Assembly: GCA_035279545.1 (NCBI GenBank)
Contig: DATEHM010000329.1
Coordinates: 1 to 8,559 of the forward strand
DNA from: Segetimicrobium sp035279545
Lineage (GTDB): Bacteria; Sysuimicrobiota; Sysuimicrobiia; Sysuimicrobiales; Segetimicrobiaceae
Reading direction: 5' to 3'
Length of the DNA: 8,559 nucleotides
Shown: in pieces, positions 1-6,495 of the stretch
Layout: each line of letters begins with the position of its first letter
Numbering within the stretch: position 1 is the stretch's first letter
Translations under genes and position numbers: made by a program
The notes under the pieces: generated by a model
What the model was told of the DNA's origin: nothing
Database searches by the model: none
Seen by the model: the letters and a program-made list of their open reading frames with translations, nothing else

Positions 1-1117
1 TCCATCGTAACAGCCCCAGGACCGCCGCGAGGTAGAGGAGGATCGCCCCCCCCACCTGCGCGTGGACCGCCGGGTCGAGCGGCGTGCTGGTGGTCAGTTG
101 CTCGGCGACCGCCGCCGCGTCGATGCTCGGTGCGGGCCCCCGGCCGAGCACCTCATCCCACATGCGTAGACGCCCCTCCCATTCCAGCACCGGGGGCCGC
201 CACGGATCGAATCCCCAGATCGTCACCTCACCCGCGCCCGCGGCGCGGGCGGCGATCACGGAGACCCCGCCGTCCAGGACCTGGCGGGCCCCGGCCCGGG
301 GGATCAGCGCGGTCGCGGCAAACGGGGCCGGCGGGAACACGCCGCCGTACCGCGCGGCCAGCGCGACCGGGGGAATGATCCGGCCCTCCCCCACTCCGGC
401 CGGGAGAACCGGGTCGAGGAACGCCAGCTGCCGGGTCGCCGGTCCGGCGATCAGCAGGAGGCGTCCCCCCAGACGCACCCACGTGAGCAGCGCCTGTTGC
501 TGGGCGCTGTCGAGCAGGGCCGGATCGAGGCTGCGGATCACGAGCAGATCGACCGCAGCGTACTCTTGAAAGCTGTGCGGGAGCGCGTCTGCCGTGACAT
601 ATCCGACCGCGACGCGACCGGGCAGGAGGTGGAGCGCGGCGAGACCGGCGCGGTCCTCGGACAGCGCCACCAGCACGCGGTCGCCGACCTGGTGCGGCAG
701 GATGGCCACCACGGTCTCGAGGACCGGGTCCCCGTTGATGGCAATCCGGATCCGTAGCGGGCGTCGGGGATCGCGGATCGTCACCGGGGCCCGGATCACC
801 TGCGCCGCCCCGGCCACGGACTCAAAGGGGACGACGGTTGAGGTGAGGACCCGGCCGACCTCGGGCCCGAGCGCCGGGGCGTCCACGACGAGTTCGGCGT
901 GGCCCGAGCGCGGCAGCGGCGGCACCACCACCTGGAGAGGCACCGTCACCCCGAGTTTGACGATCCCGTCAAATCCCAGCCGAACCTGCAGGCCCGCCGC
1001 CGCCGCGGAGGCCGGCACGGGCACCAGAAACCAGAGGGCGCAAAGCCCAGCCAGGGCACGGCCGCCCCGCCACGCCCTCGCCCATCCGATGCGGCTATGA
1101 GGCTTTCTTACCGTCAC
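1..1117 (-). CDS. Exported, membrane-anchored protein of unknown function (3' end outside window)
   Basis: The open frame covers 372 codons and leaves the window before a stop. Seen: a basic N-terminus (about residues 4-20, several Arg/Lys), a hydrophobic stretch (about 21-36) and an Ala-rich cleavage region near 37-42, together a signal peptide; a beta-rich section (about 43-170); an alpha/beta section (about 180-305) containing VDLLVIRSLDP and WVRLGGRLLLIAGP; and a hydrophobic, probably membrane-spanning segment at 356-371. The layout resembles bacterial exported proteins with a beta-sandwich followed by a glutamine-amidotransferase-like fold, but I see no catalytic Cys in the visible part and do not assign a function. 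The GTG start overlaps the end of the zinc-ribbon gene by 23 bases, suggesting coupled translation; no strong Shine-Dalgarno is visible. It was chosen because it gives a complete signal peptide. The coding call is firm, the start moderate. Confidence 0.8.
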   Translation of the reverse strand, partial: MTVRKPHSRIGWARAWRGGRALAGLCALWFLVPVPASAAAAGLQVRLGFDGIVKLGVTVPLQVVVPPLPRSGHAELVVDAPALGPEVGRVLTSTVVPFESVAGAAQVIRAPVTIRDPRRPLRIRIAINGDPVLETVVAILPHQVGDRVLVALSEDRAGLAALHLLPGRVAVGYVTADALPHSFQEYAAVDLLVIRSLDPALLDSAQQQALLTWVRLGGRLLLIAGPATRQLAFLDPVLPAGVGEGRIIPPVALAARYGGVFPPAPFAATALIPRAGARQVLDGGVSVIAARAAGAGEVTIWGFDPWRPPVLEWEGRLRMWDEVLGRGPAPSIDAAAVAEQLTTSTPLDPAVHAQVGGAILLYLAAVLGLLRW

Positions 1118-1412
1118 CCGAACTCGACGCGGTGGAGGAGGGCGTCGTCGAGGATGAGGAAGATCCCGTGTCCGATCCGCTCGAGGACGCCTTGGCGGGG
1201 GCGGGGGCCTTGCTTTCCCCGTCGGCCTGGGTGGGGATTTTGCGGTTGTCGGTGACATAGAAACCCGACCCCTTGAAAATGAGGGCGGGCACGGAAAACA
1301 CGCGGCGCACCGGCCCCTTGCAGCGCTCGCAGCGCTCGACGGTTTCGCCTACCGCGTGGACGACCTCAAACTCGTGGTGACAGCGCGTACACCGATACTC
1401 ATACGTTGGCAC
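1095..1412 (-). CDS. FmdB-family zinc-ribbon protein with Ser-rich tail
   Basis: A 105-residue protein beginning PTYEYRC, the hallmark start of the FmdB/CxxC_CXXC_SSSS regulatory-protein family. Two knuckles, C8-x2-C11 and C28-x2-C31, should bind one zinc ion. The family's following motif is present as VFSVPALIFKGSGFYVTD (residues 38-55). The rest, from about residue 67, is low-complexity Ser/Thr/Ala/Pro ending in a short basic patch, probably disordered. The family is named after a proposed regulator of formamidase in Methylophilus, but most members have no proven role, so no specific function is claimed. An upstream in-frame ATG at 1433 would add seven residues; the GTG at 1412 is preferred because it gives the family N-terminus and has AGAGG seven bases upstream. 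It follows a terminator-like hairpin and overlaps the next gene. Confidence 0.9.
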   Translation of the reverse strand: MPTYEYRCTRCHHEFEVVHAVGETVERCERCKGPVRRVFSVPALIFKGSGFYVTDNRKIPTQADGESKAPAPAKASSSGSDTGSSSSSTTPSSTASSSGDGKKAS

Positions 1413-1416
1413 GATC

Positions 1417-1424
1417 TCACCTCT
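1417..1424 (-). promoter_or_regulatory. Ribosome binding site of the FmdB-type gene
   Basis: The minus strand reads AGAGGTGA, a good match to the anti-Shine-Dalgarno complement, with AGAGG seven bases before the GTG at 1412. It decides the start: the upstream ATG at 1433 has no comparable signal. Confidence 0.7.
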
Positions 1425-1443
1425 GCGGCTCAAACGCAGAAAG

Positions 1444-1472
1444 CGGCCCCGCCCGCGATCGAAGCGGGGCCG
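1444..1472 (-). terminator. GC-rich hairpin, possible intrinsic terminator after the GNAT gene
   Basis: A perfect 9-bp inverted repeat (CGGCCCCGC / GCGGGGCCG) with an 11-base loop begins 15 bases after the acetyltransferase stop. On the minus strand the stem is followed by CTTTCTGCGTTT, T-enriched but not a clean run. Placement between a stop codon and the next ribosome binding site supports a terminator or attenuating hairpin; the imperfect T tract lowers confidence. Confidence 0.5.
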
Positions 1473-1487
1473 GATGCGTTCCTGCGC

Positions 1488-2029
1488 CTATTGTGGCGCC
1501 GGATCCGTACGGCTGTCAAGTTGACGGTACATGAAAACCGTGGCGTCGAGGGTACCCGAGGCACTTTGGGCAGACCGGGGGATGGCGCCGGCTCGAACGT
1601 CGCCGAGGCCGGCGTAGAGATATTCGGCCGCGTCGCCGGGGCGGGTGTCGAGGACCAGGAGCGTCCGGCCCGCGTCGCGGCCGGCCCGCTCGACCGCCAG
1701 CATCAGGGCGCGCCCGATGCCCGGCGCCGGGCCTGGCGGCGCACGAGGAGCTTCATCACCTCGGCGCGGTGCCGGGCGTTCGGCATGGCCGCGAGTTCGA
1801 GTTGGACGGCCCCCTGCCCGATGCCGCCGTGCACCGCCGCGAGGACGAGGCGCGTCCCGCCCGCCACCCCCGCCGCCACGCTCATCCAGTAGGCGCGGAC
1901 ATCTTCCTCCGCCAGCGGCGACAGAAACCCCACCGACGCGCCGCCTTCCACCGCGTCGCGCAGGAGCGTGATCAGCTGCACCAGGTGGGCACACACCTGG
2001 TCCGCGGAGAGGCTCTGGATCTCGTCCAT
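1488..2029 (-). pseudogene. GNAT-family N-acetyltransferase, split by a frameshift
   Basis: Two overlapping frames together read as one GNAT enzyme, which would transfer an acetyl group from acetyl-CoA to an unidentified amine. The N-terminal part (from the ATG at 2029) includes FLSPLAEEDVRAYW and RHRAEVMKLLVRRQARRR; the C-terminal part, in another frame, continues GIGRALMLAVE, then TLLVLDTRPGDAAEYLY and ATVFMYRQL, ending at 1488. Adding one G (minus strand) to the GGG run at 1720-1722 restores a 180-residue protein and rebuilds the acetyl-CoA loop as R-R-R-G-I-G. Without it the first frame stops at 1703, before the rest of the fold. Both halves are otherwise well conserved, so this is either a recent inactivating deletion or a homopolymer sequencing/assembly error. 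An ATG at 2080 is possible, but 2029 matches usual family starts better. No strong Shine-Dalgarno is visible. Confidence 0.8.
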
Positions 2030-2131
2030 GTGCGGCACCCCGGCCGGACGTCCTCCCGTCGGTTCAGAGGAGGGCGCCATCCGGAAAGCGGCGGCGGTGC
2101 AGGGGGCGGTGGTGCGCGACCACGTGGCCTC

Positions 2132-3352
2132 TCAGCAGACGCTGTACTTCCCTTGGGCCAACTCCCGGCAGAAGACCTGAATCCCGGCCAACTCGCGATC
2201 CAGCACCTCGCCGACCCGACGCTCGACGGCGGCCTTGCGCGCGCCCTTGGCGAGGATGATCTGGGCGGCGGCGACCGGCTCATCGATCGGCTTGCCGATC
2301 TGGCTGACCATCCAGACGTACGCCTCGCGGACACCCTCCACCTCTTCGAACACCTTCTGGGCCACCTGATGGGTGAAGATCGAGTAGATCTTCCCCACGT
2401 GGGAAACGGGGTTCTTGCCGGCGGCCGCCTCGGTGCCCATCGGTCGGTTGATCGCGATGACGCCGTTGACCTTGTTGCCGCGGCCGATCTGGCCGCTGTC
2501 CCCGGACTCGGCGGAGGTGCCGAGCACCGAGAGGTAGATCCCCCCCACCCCCCGCCCCGGCTCGTCGAGCGTGTTCAGATCGAAGCGGATCTTCTCCATC
2601 GTGGTGCGCCGCGCGAGGAAGGAGGTGACGGCATCGTAGAGCTGTTGCTTGCGACGAAAATAGTGGTCCTCGCTCTCGATGAACCGATCGACGAACGCCA
2701 CGGCCGCCGTGAGGTGCAGCTCCCGCCCCTGCCGCACGCCCATTACCTTGACGTCTTCGCCCGCCTCCGGAAACTCTTCCTTGAAGGTGCGGGAGTTGAC
2801 GAACTGCTCGGTTTCGCGCACAAGCCGCTCCGTTTCGGTCATCGGCCAATACCCCACCGCCGCCGAGGTATCGTTGGCGCCCATGATGCTCCGGCTGAAG
2901 ATGTCGACGAGCTCGGCCGACCCCGGCTTGATCTCCAGCTGGTAGGAGACGTGGGGACCGTCGAGGGTGTCCGGTCCGCCCGGATCCACGAACCGGAGGT
3001 TCTCCCGCAGCCAGTTCTTGGCGGTCGTGATGGCCAGCTCGCGGATCGGCACCACCCGACCGTTCAGTCCCTCGGTCGCCCGATCGCCGAAGATGAGCTT
3101 CATCGGCTCGCGGATCACCCCGCCGCCGAACCTGACCTCGGCATCGCCGGCGACCAGGAAGGCTTTGTCGATGTTGTGGTGGAGGATCCGGCCGAACTGG
3201 CTCAGATACTCCCGGCTGAGCTCGACCGACACCCGATCCATAATCGCGTCACAGATCGAGTCGGGATGGCCGATCCCCTTGCGCTCGACTATCTCGACCT
3301 GCAGGTCACCCACCGGAACTCCCGGCAAGGTCTCTACCCGAATATTCCGCAT
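2132..3352 (-). CDS. metK (archaeal-type, mat): S-adenosylmethionine synthetase, archaeal-type family
   Basis: Makes S-adenosylmethionine from methionine and ATP in the cytoplasm, releasing phosphate and diphosphate. The 406-residue length and motifs are those of the AdoMet_Synthase family (COG1812 type), typical of archaea and present in some bacteria, rather than the usual bacterial MetK. Seen: the substrate-site motif GHPDSICD (28-35), FLVAGDAEVRFGGG (65-78), GANDTS (158-163), GTSAESGDSGQIGRGN (278-293) and RPMGTEAAAGKNPVSHVGK (303-321). All are intact and there is no sign of truncation. An in-frame ATG at 3394 would add 14 residues; the ATG at 3352 is preferred because GGAGGA lies eight bases upstream and the protein then begins MRNIRVETLPG. 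It follows the rhomboid gene after 120 bases containing a bulged hairpin, and precedes the broken GNAT gene. Confidence 0.95.
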   Translation of the reverse strand: MRNIRVETLPGVPVGDLQVEIVERKGIGHPDSICDAIMDRVSVELSREYLSQFGRILHHNIDKAFLVAGDAEVRFGGGVIREPMKLIFGDRATEGLNGRVVPIRELAITTAKNWLRENLRFVDPGGPDTLDGPHVSYQLEIKPGSAELVDIFSRSIMGANDTSAAVGYWPMTETERLVRETEQFVNSRTFKEEFPEAGEDVKVMGVRQGRELHLTAAVAFVDRFIESEDHYFRRKQQLYDAVTSFLARRTTMEKIRFDLNTLDEPGRGVGGIYLSVLGTSAESGDSGQIGRGNKVNGVIAINRPMGTEAAAGKNPVSHVGKIYSIFTHQVAQKVFEEVEGVREAYVWMVSQIGKPIDEPVAAAQIILAKGARKAAVERRVGEVLDRELAGIQVFCRELAQGKYSVC

Positions 3353-3360
3353 CCCGATTG

Positions 3361-3366
3361 TCCTCC
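3361..3366 (-). promoter_or_regulatory. Strong ribosome binding site of metK
   Basis: GGAGGA on the minus strand sits eight bases before the ATG at 3352. It is among the best Shine-Dalgarno matches in the window and selects this start over the in-frame ATG at 3394. Confidence 0.75.
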
Positions 3367-3399
3367 GATCGCTCGCCCCCGATCCATCCCGCATCGGTG

Positions 3400-3443
3400 C
3401 GACGGGGAACGCGTCACAGGCAGGCGTTCTTCGCGACCCGTCG
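3400..3443 (-). promoter_or_regulatory. Bulged hairpin in the metK leader
   Basis: On the minus strand CGACGGG (3443-3437) pairs perfectly with CCCGTCG (3406-3400). Inside it GAACGC (3429-3424) pairs with GCGTTC (3412-3407), leaving a one-sided 7-base bulge and an 11-base loop. There is no T run after it, so it is not a standard terminator for the rhomboid gene. It could be a structured leader acting on metK. I do not recognise a known SAM riboswitch consensus. Confidence 0.35.
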
Positions 3444-3472
3444 GTGATCTCCTGCGCGCCGTCCCGTTCGCG

Positions 3473-4150
3473 CTACCGGAGCGGGGCCCTCGCGAACACC
3501 CTGACCAGCGCCACGCCGCAGGCAAACCCCCCGACGTGGGCCCACCAGGCGACGCCGCCGGCTTGGGGCACGCCGAGCGACGCCAGGCCGGAGAAGAGTT
3601 GGATGAAGATCCACAGCGGCAGAAACAGGACCGCGGGCACCCACACAAACCGCAAGAAAAGCAGCAGCCAGATGACCAGTTGCACCCGCGCCATCGGATA
3701 CAGCACCAGGTACGCGCCGAGCACCCCGGCGATAGCACCGCTGGCGCCGATCGTCGGCTCGGCGGACAGGGGGTTCGCCAGGATGTGTACAAGGTTGGCG
3801 ACCACCCCGCAGACCAGGTAGAACACGATGAAGGGGCCGTGGCCCATGGCATCCTCGACGTTGTCGCCGAAGATCCAGAGGAACAGCATGTTGCCCAAGA
3901 TATGCCCCCAGCCGCCGTGCAGGAACAGGCTGGCGACCAACCGCACCGGGAGCGCGGCGGGTATCGGGGGGATCCGGCCGGTGGCCGTCGCCGGGATGAC
4001 GCCGTAGGCCATCAGTAGGCGCCCCGCATCGTCCAGCGTCGGCAGCGTGAGGGTGTAGAAGAACGCCGCCCCGCACGCCGCCATCACCAGGTACATCATG
4101 ATGGGAAAGGTGCGGGACGGAATATCGTCCCGAAGGGGAAAGAAGATCAC
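3473..4150 (-). CDS. Rhomboid-family intramembrane serine protease
   Basis: Cleaves transmembrane segments of membrane proteins within the lipid bilayer; the substrate is unknown. The 225-residue protein carries the rhomboid catalytic dyad: Ser137 in GASG (135-138) and His205 in AHVGGF (204-209). The conserved HGGWGHILGNMLFLW region (78-92) supplies the accessory His78, His83 and Asn87. Hydrophobic segments near 15-35, 68-95, 107-126, 136-153, 157-188 and 199-219 fit a six-helix core. The opening PLRDDIPSR is common in bacterial rhomboids. The start is a GTG; an in-frame TAG four codons upstream (4160-4162) rules out a longer form, and no good Shine-Dalgarno is seen. It lies 89 bases after ispG and 120 bases before metK. 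Confidence 0.93.
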   Translation of the reverse strand: MIFFPLRDDIPSRTFPIMMYLVMAACGAAFFYTLTLPTLDDAGRLLMAYGVIPATATGRIPPIPAALPVRLVASLFLHGGWGHILGNMLFLWIFGDNVEDAMGHGPFIVFYLVCGVVANLVHILANPLSAEPTIGASGAIAGVLGAYLVLYPMARVQLVIWLLLFLRFVWVPAVLFLPLWIFIQLFSGLASLGVPQAGGVAWWAHVGGFACGVALVRVFARAPLR

Positions 4151-4161
4151 TGTCGGTGACT

Positions 4162-4240
4162 AGCGGGCGGTTGCCGAAGTCTGAGGACGACCGTGCTGCG
4201 GGCGATGCGAACGGGGGCCAATGCCGGCCTGCCGCCCGCT
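4162..4240. repeat. 9-bp inverted repeat spanning the ispG-rhomboid spacer
   Basis: AGCGGGCGG at 4162-4170 is the exact reverse complement of CCGCCCGCT at 4232-4240, with 61 bases between. The arms sit at the rhomboid start side and at the ispG stop codon, so the transcript could fold the whole spacer into one long loop. In DNA this GC-rich such a match may be chance. Confidence 0.3.
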
Positions 4241-5346
4241 CACCCGGCGGTCCCGGCTTTCTGTGTGTCGCGCATCTCGGCCTCCTGCTTCTCGCGGACC
4301 ACGATCTCCACTTCCTTCATCAGCCCTTCGAGAAGGTGCGCCTCCGGCAGGCTGGCGACGATCTTGCCCTTCTTGAAGATGAGCCCCATCCCCTTGCCGG
4401 CGGCGACCCCGAGATCCGCCATCCGCGCTTCGCCGGGGCCGTTGACCGCGCACCCCATCACGGCCACCTTGACCGGGACCGGGTACTGCTGAAGGCGGCG
4501 CTCCACCTCTTCGGCGAGGGCGATGATATCGACGTCGGCCCGACCGCACGACGGGCACGCCACCAAGATCGGCCCCTTCATGCGCAGGCCGAGCGATTTC
4601 AGGATCTCGAACCCGACCTTGACTTCCTCCACCGGATCGGCGGCGAGCGACACGCGGATCGTGTCCCCGATCCCCTGGGTGAGGATGGCCCCCAGGCCCA
4701 CCGACGACTTCACCGTCCCGGCCCACGTGGTCCCGGCCTCGGTGATCCCGACGTGCAGCGGATACGGGGCCGCCGCGGCGATGCGCGCGTACGCCGCGGT
4801 CGCCATCGCCACGTCACTGGCCTTGACCGAGATGACGATGTCGTGAAAATCGAGGTCCTCCAGGATCTTGACCTCGTCGAGGGCGCTCTCGACGAGCGCC
4901 TCGGCGCAGGGCTCGCCGTGCTTGCGCAGCATCTCCTTGGAAAGGGAGCCGATGTTCGCCCCCACGCGAATCGGCACGCTTCGGCTCTTGGCCTCGCGCG
5001 CCACGGCGCGGACGCGATCGGCAGCCCCGATGTTCCCGGGGTTGAGCCGCAGCTTGTCCACCCCCGCCTCCAGGGCGGCGAGCGCCAGGCGATAGTCGAA
5101 GTGAATGTCGGCGACGAGCGGGAGGCCGATCCGGGATTTGATCTGCCCGAGCACGGCCGCGGCGGCTTTGTCCGGCACCGCCACGCGGACGATCTCACAC
5201 CCGGCGGCGGCGAGGGCCTGTATCTGCGCGACGGTGGCGTCGACGTCCCGGGTGTCCGTCGTGGTCATCGACTGCACCGAAACGGGCGCCCCGCCCCCGA
5301 GCGAGACCGGTCCGATTCTGACGCGCCGCGTTTGTGTGCGATCCAT
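4240..5346 (-). CDS. ispG: 4-hydroxy-3-methylbut-2-enyl diphosphate synthase (IspG/GcpE)
   Basis: Catalyses the penultimate MEP-pathway step, reductively opening methylerythritol cyclodiphosphate to HMBPP with a 4Fe-4S cluster. The 368 residues form the short bacterial arrangement: a TIM-barrel domain (about 1-255) with VSVQSMTTTDTRD (22-34), VADIHFDYRLA (78-88), LRLNPGNIG (99-107), RVGANIGSL (127-135) and ITEAGTTWAGTVKSSVGLG (201-219), then the cluster domain. Cluster ligands Cys264 and Cys267 (CPSCGR) and Cys299 with Glu306 (GCAVNGPGE) are all present. The start is the ATG at 5346, 35 bases after rseP; there is no clear Shine-Dalgarno, but a TAGAAT hexamer lies seven bases before it. It shares the operon with dxr, an earlier step of the same pathway. 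The last 10-15 residues are a variable, charged tail. Confidence 0.96.
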   Translation of the reverse strand: MDRTQTRRVRIGPVSLGGGAPVSVQSMTTTDTRDVDATVAQIQALAAAGCEIVRVAVPDKAAAAVLGQIKSRIGLPLVADIHFDYRLALAALEAGVDKLRLNPGNIGAADRVRAVAREAKSRSVPIRVGANIGSLSKEMLRKHGEPCAEALVESALDEVKILEDLDFHDIVISVKASDVAMATAAYARIAAAAPYPLHVGITEAGTTWAGTVKSSVGLGAILTQGIGDTIRVSLAADPVEEVKVGFEILKSLGLRMKGPILVACPSCGRADVDIIALAEEVERRLQQYPVPVKVAVMGCAVNGPGEARMADLGVAAGKGMGLIFKKGKIVASLPEAHLLEGLMKEVEIVVREKQEAEMRDTQKAGTAG

Positions 5347-5352
5347 CCGGCT

Positions 5353-5359
5353 TATTCTA
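5353..5359 (-). promoter_or_regulatory. Possible -10-like element just upstream of ispG
   Basis: The minus strand carries TAGAAT ending about seven bases before the ispG ATG, where no Shine-Dalgarno is visible. This geometry resembles leaderless promoters in some bacteria. I see no convincing -35 hexamer, so this is speculative. Confidence 0.2.
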
Positions 5360-5381
5360 GCATCAACGCTATCATCCCGCA

Positions 5382-6431
5382 CTACGGCAGCGGGATGTGC
5401 ACCGGGTGGAGGATGTCGCGGACGGTCAAGGCAATGATCAGGCAGAGCAGGAGCGCCAGCCCAACCAGGTGGATGTACCCCTCGCGGCGGGGGTCGACCG
5501 GCCGCCGCCGCAGCCCCTCCGCCACGAGAAAGGCGGCCCGGCCGCCGTCCAGCGCGGGCAACGGGAAGAGGTTGAAGAGCCCGATGATGATGCTGAAGAA
5601 CGCCGTGATGTAGAGGAAGGTCTCCGCCCCGGAGTGGGCCGCCTGGTCGAGGACGTTGACCGCGGTCACCGGGCCGCTCAGCTGGCTCAGCAGTTGCCCG
5701 GACCGGAACAATCCCCCCAGCGCGCTGAGGTAGGCGACGATATCGCGACCGGTCGTCGTCACCCCCCACCAGAGGGCCCGGGCGGGATCGAGGTGGGCAC
5801 GGATGACCGAGGGGGAGAACCCGGTCAACCAGACCCGCTGTCTCGGGTCGTACCGCGTGGGCACATGGATCAAGAACTGCCCCCCTGTCCGCTCCACGAG
5901 GAGCGCAAGCGTTCGTCCGTGGCTGGAGTGAATCGTCTGGACGATCTCCTCGCCGTTCTGCATCGGGCGGCCGTCGATCGCCCGGATGACGTCCCCGGGC
6001 AGGAGCCCGGCCTTGGCCGCGGGATAGCCGGCGATCAGCGAGCCGACGCGGTTGCTCACCCCCACCGGGATCCCAAACGCCGCCGCGACAACCGCGAGGA
6101 GGAGGATGGCCAGGAAGAAGTTCATCACCGGCCCCGCGCACACCACGGCCAGGCGTGCCTCGACCGACTTCGTCCGGAACGATCGCTCGGGGGCCTCTTC
6201 GGGCTCGTGGCTGTCAAGATCCTCGCCGGCCATGTTGACGTAGCCGCCGATGGGCAGCAGGTTCAGCGCATAGGTCGTCTCCCCGCGGGTGACCGCGGCG
6301 AGACGCGGCCCGAACCCAATGGCGAAGGTGTGCACCGTGATTCCCACCCGCTTGGCGACGAGAAGATGCCCCAGTTCGTGGACCACGATCATCAACTCCA
6401 AGGCCAGGATGGCCAGGACAAGCGTAGGCAA
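5382..6431 (-). CDS. rseP: RIP zinc metalloprotease RseP (site-2 protease)
   Basis: Intramembrane zinc protease; in model bacteria it completes cleavage of anti-sigma factors and clears signal-peptide remnants. With the TTG start the protein has 349 residues, near normal for single-PDZ bacterial members. Seen: zinc site HELGH (18-22) inside the first membrane segment; GFGPRL (39-44) and LLPIGGYVNMAGE (58-70); a second membrane segment (about 102-122) after CAGPVMNF; one PDZ domain (about 125-195, with PAAKAGLLPGDVI); the third zinc-ligand motif NLFPLPALDGG (287-297, Asp295); and a final membrane segment (about 320-336). An ATG at 6461 is in frame, but TTG at 6431 has GGAGG nine bases upstream and gives the family's usual short lead into HELGH. 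It sits between dxr and ispG, as in many bacteria. Confidence 0.95.
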   Translation of the reverse strand: MPTLVLAILALELMIVVHELGHLLVAKRVGITVHTFAIGFGPRLAAVTRGETTYALNLLPIGGYVNMAGEDLDSHEPEEAPERSFRTKSVEARLAVVCAGPVMNFFLAILLLAVVAAAFGIPVGVSNRVGSLIAGYPAAKAGLLPGDVIRAIDGRPMQNGEEIVQTIHSSHGRTLALLVERTGGQFLIHVPTRYDPRQRVWLTGFSPSVIRAHLDPARALWWGVTTTGRDIVAYLSALGGLFRSGQLLSQLSGPVTAVNVLDQAAHSGAETFLYITAFFSIIIGLFNLFPLPALDGGRAAFLVAEGLRRRPVDPRREGYIHLVGLALLLCLIIALTVRDILHPVHIPLP

Positions 6432-6432
6432 C

Positions 6433-6495
6433 TCAGGGTTCCTCCACGGCGACGCTCGCATCCGTTCTCAAGATCGCACCACGTCCCCTACTCAT
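6433..6495 (-). other. Tiny possible leader ORF before rseP
   Basis: An ATG at 6495, preceded by AGAGG, opens a 20-codon frame (starting MSRGRGAILR) whose TGA at 6433-6435 lies two bases from the rseP TTG. Such placement could couple translation to rseP. The peptide resembles nothing I know, and the frame may be chance. Confidence 0.2.

Noticed and set aside
84..1100. Plus-strand open frames opposite the exported protein
   Set aside because: They are Ser/Arg/Pro/Ala-rich with no motifs and lie antisense to a frame with a clear signal peptide and beta-rich pattern.
2109..2123. A GTGGT/ACCAC hairpin just after metK, considered as a terminator
   Set aside because: The stem is only five base pairs with no T run after it.
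3353..3472. A known SAM riboswitch upstream of metK
   Set aside because: I could not match the leader to any SAM riboswitch consensus; only a generic bulged hairpin is supported.
1769..4018. A 749-codon open frame on the plus strand
   Set aside because: It lies antisense to the GNAT, metK and rhomboid genes, crosses their gene boundaries, and its translation is rich in His, Arg, Asp and Gly with no recognisable domain. This is a typical antisense shadow in high-GC DNA.
5347..6141. An N-terminal extension of ispG by about 265 codons
   Set aside because: The extension is an out-of-frame reading of rseP with Arg/Gly/Pro-rich nonsense; IspG homology begins at the ATG at 5346.
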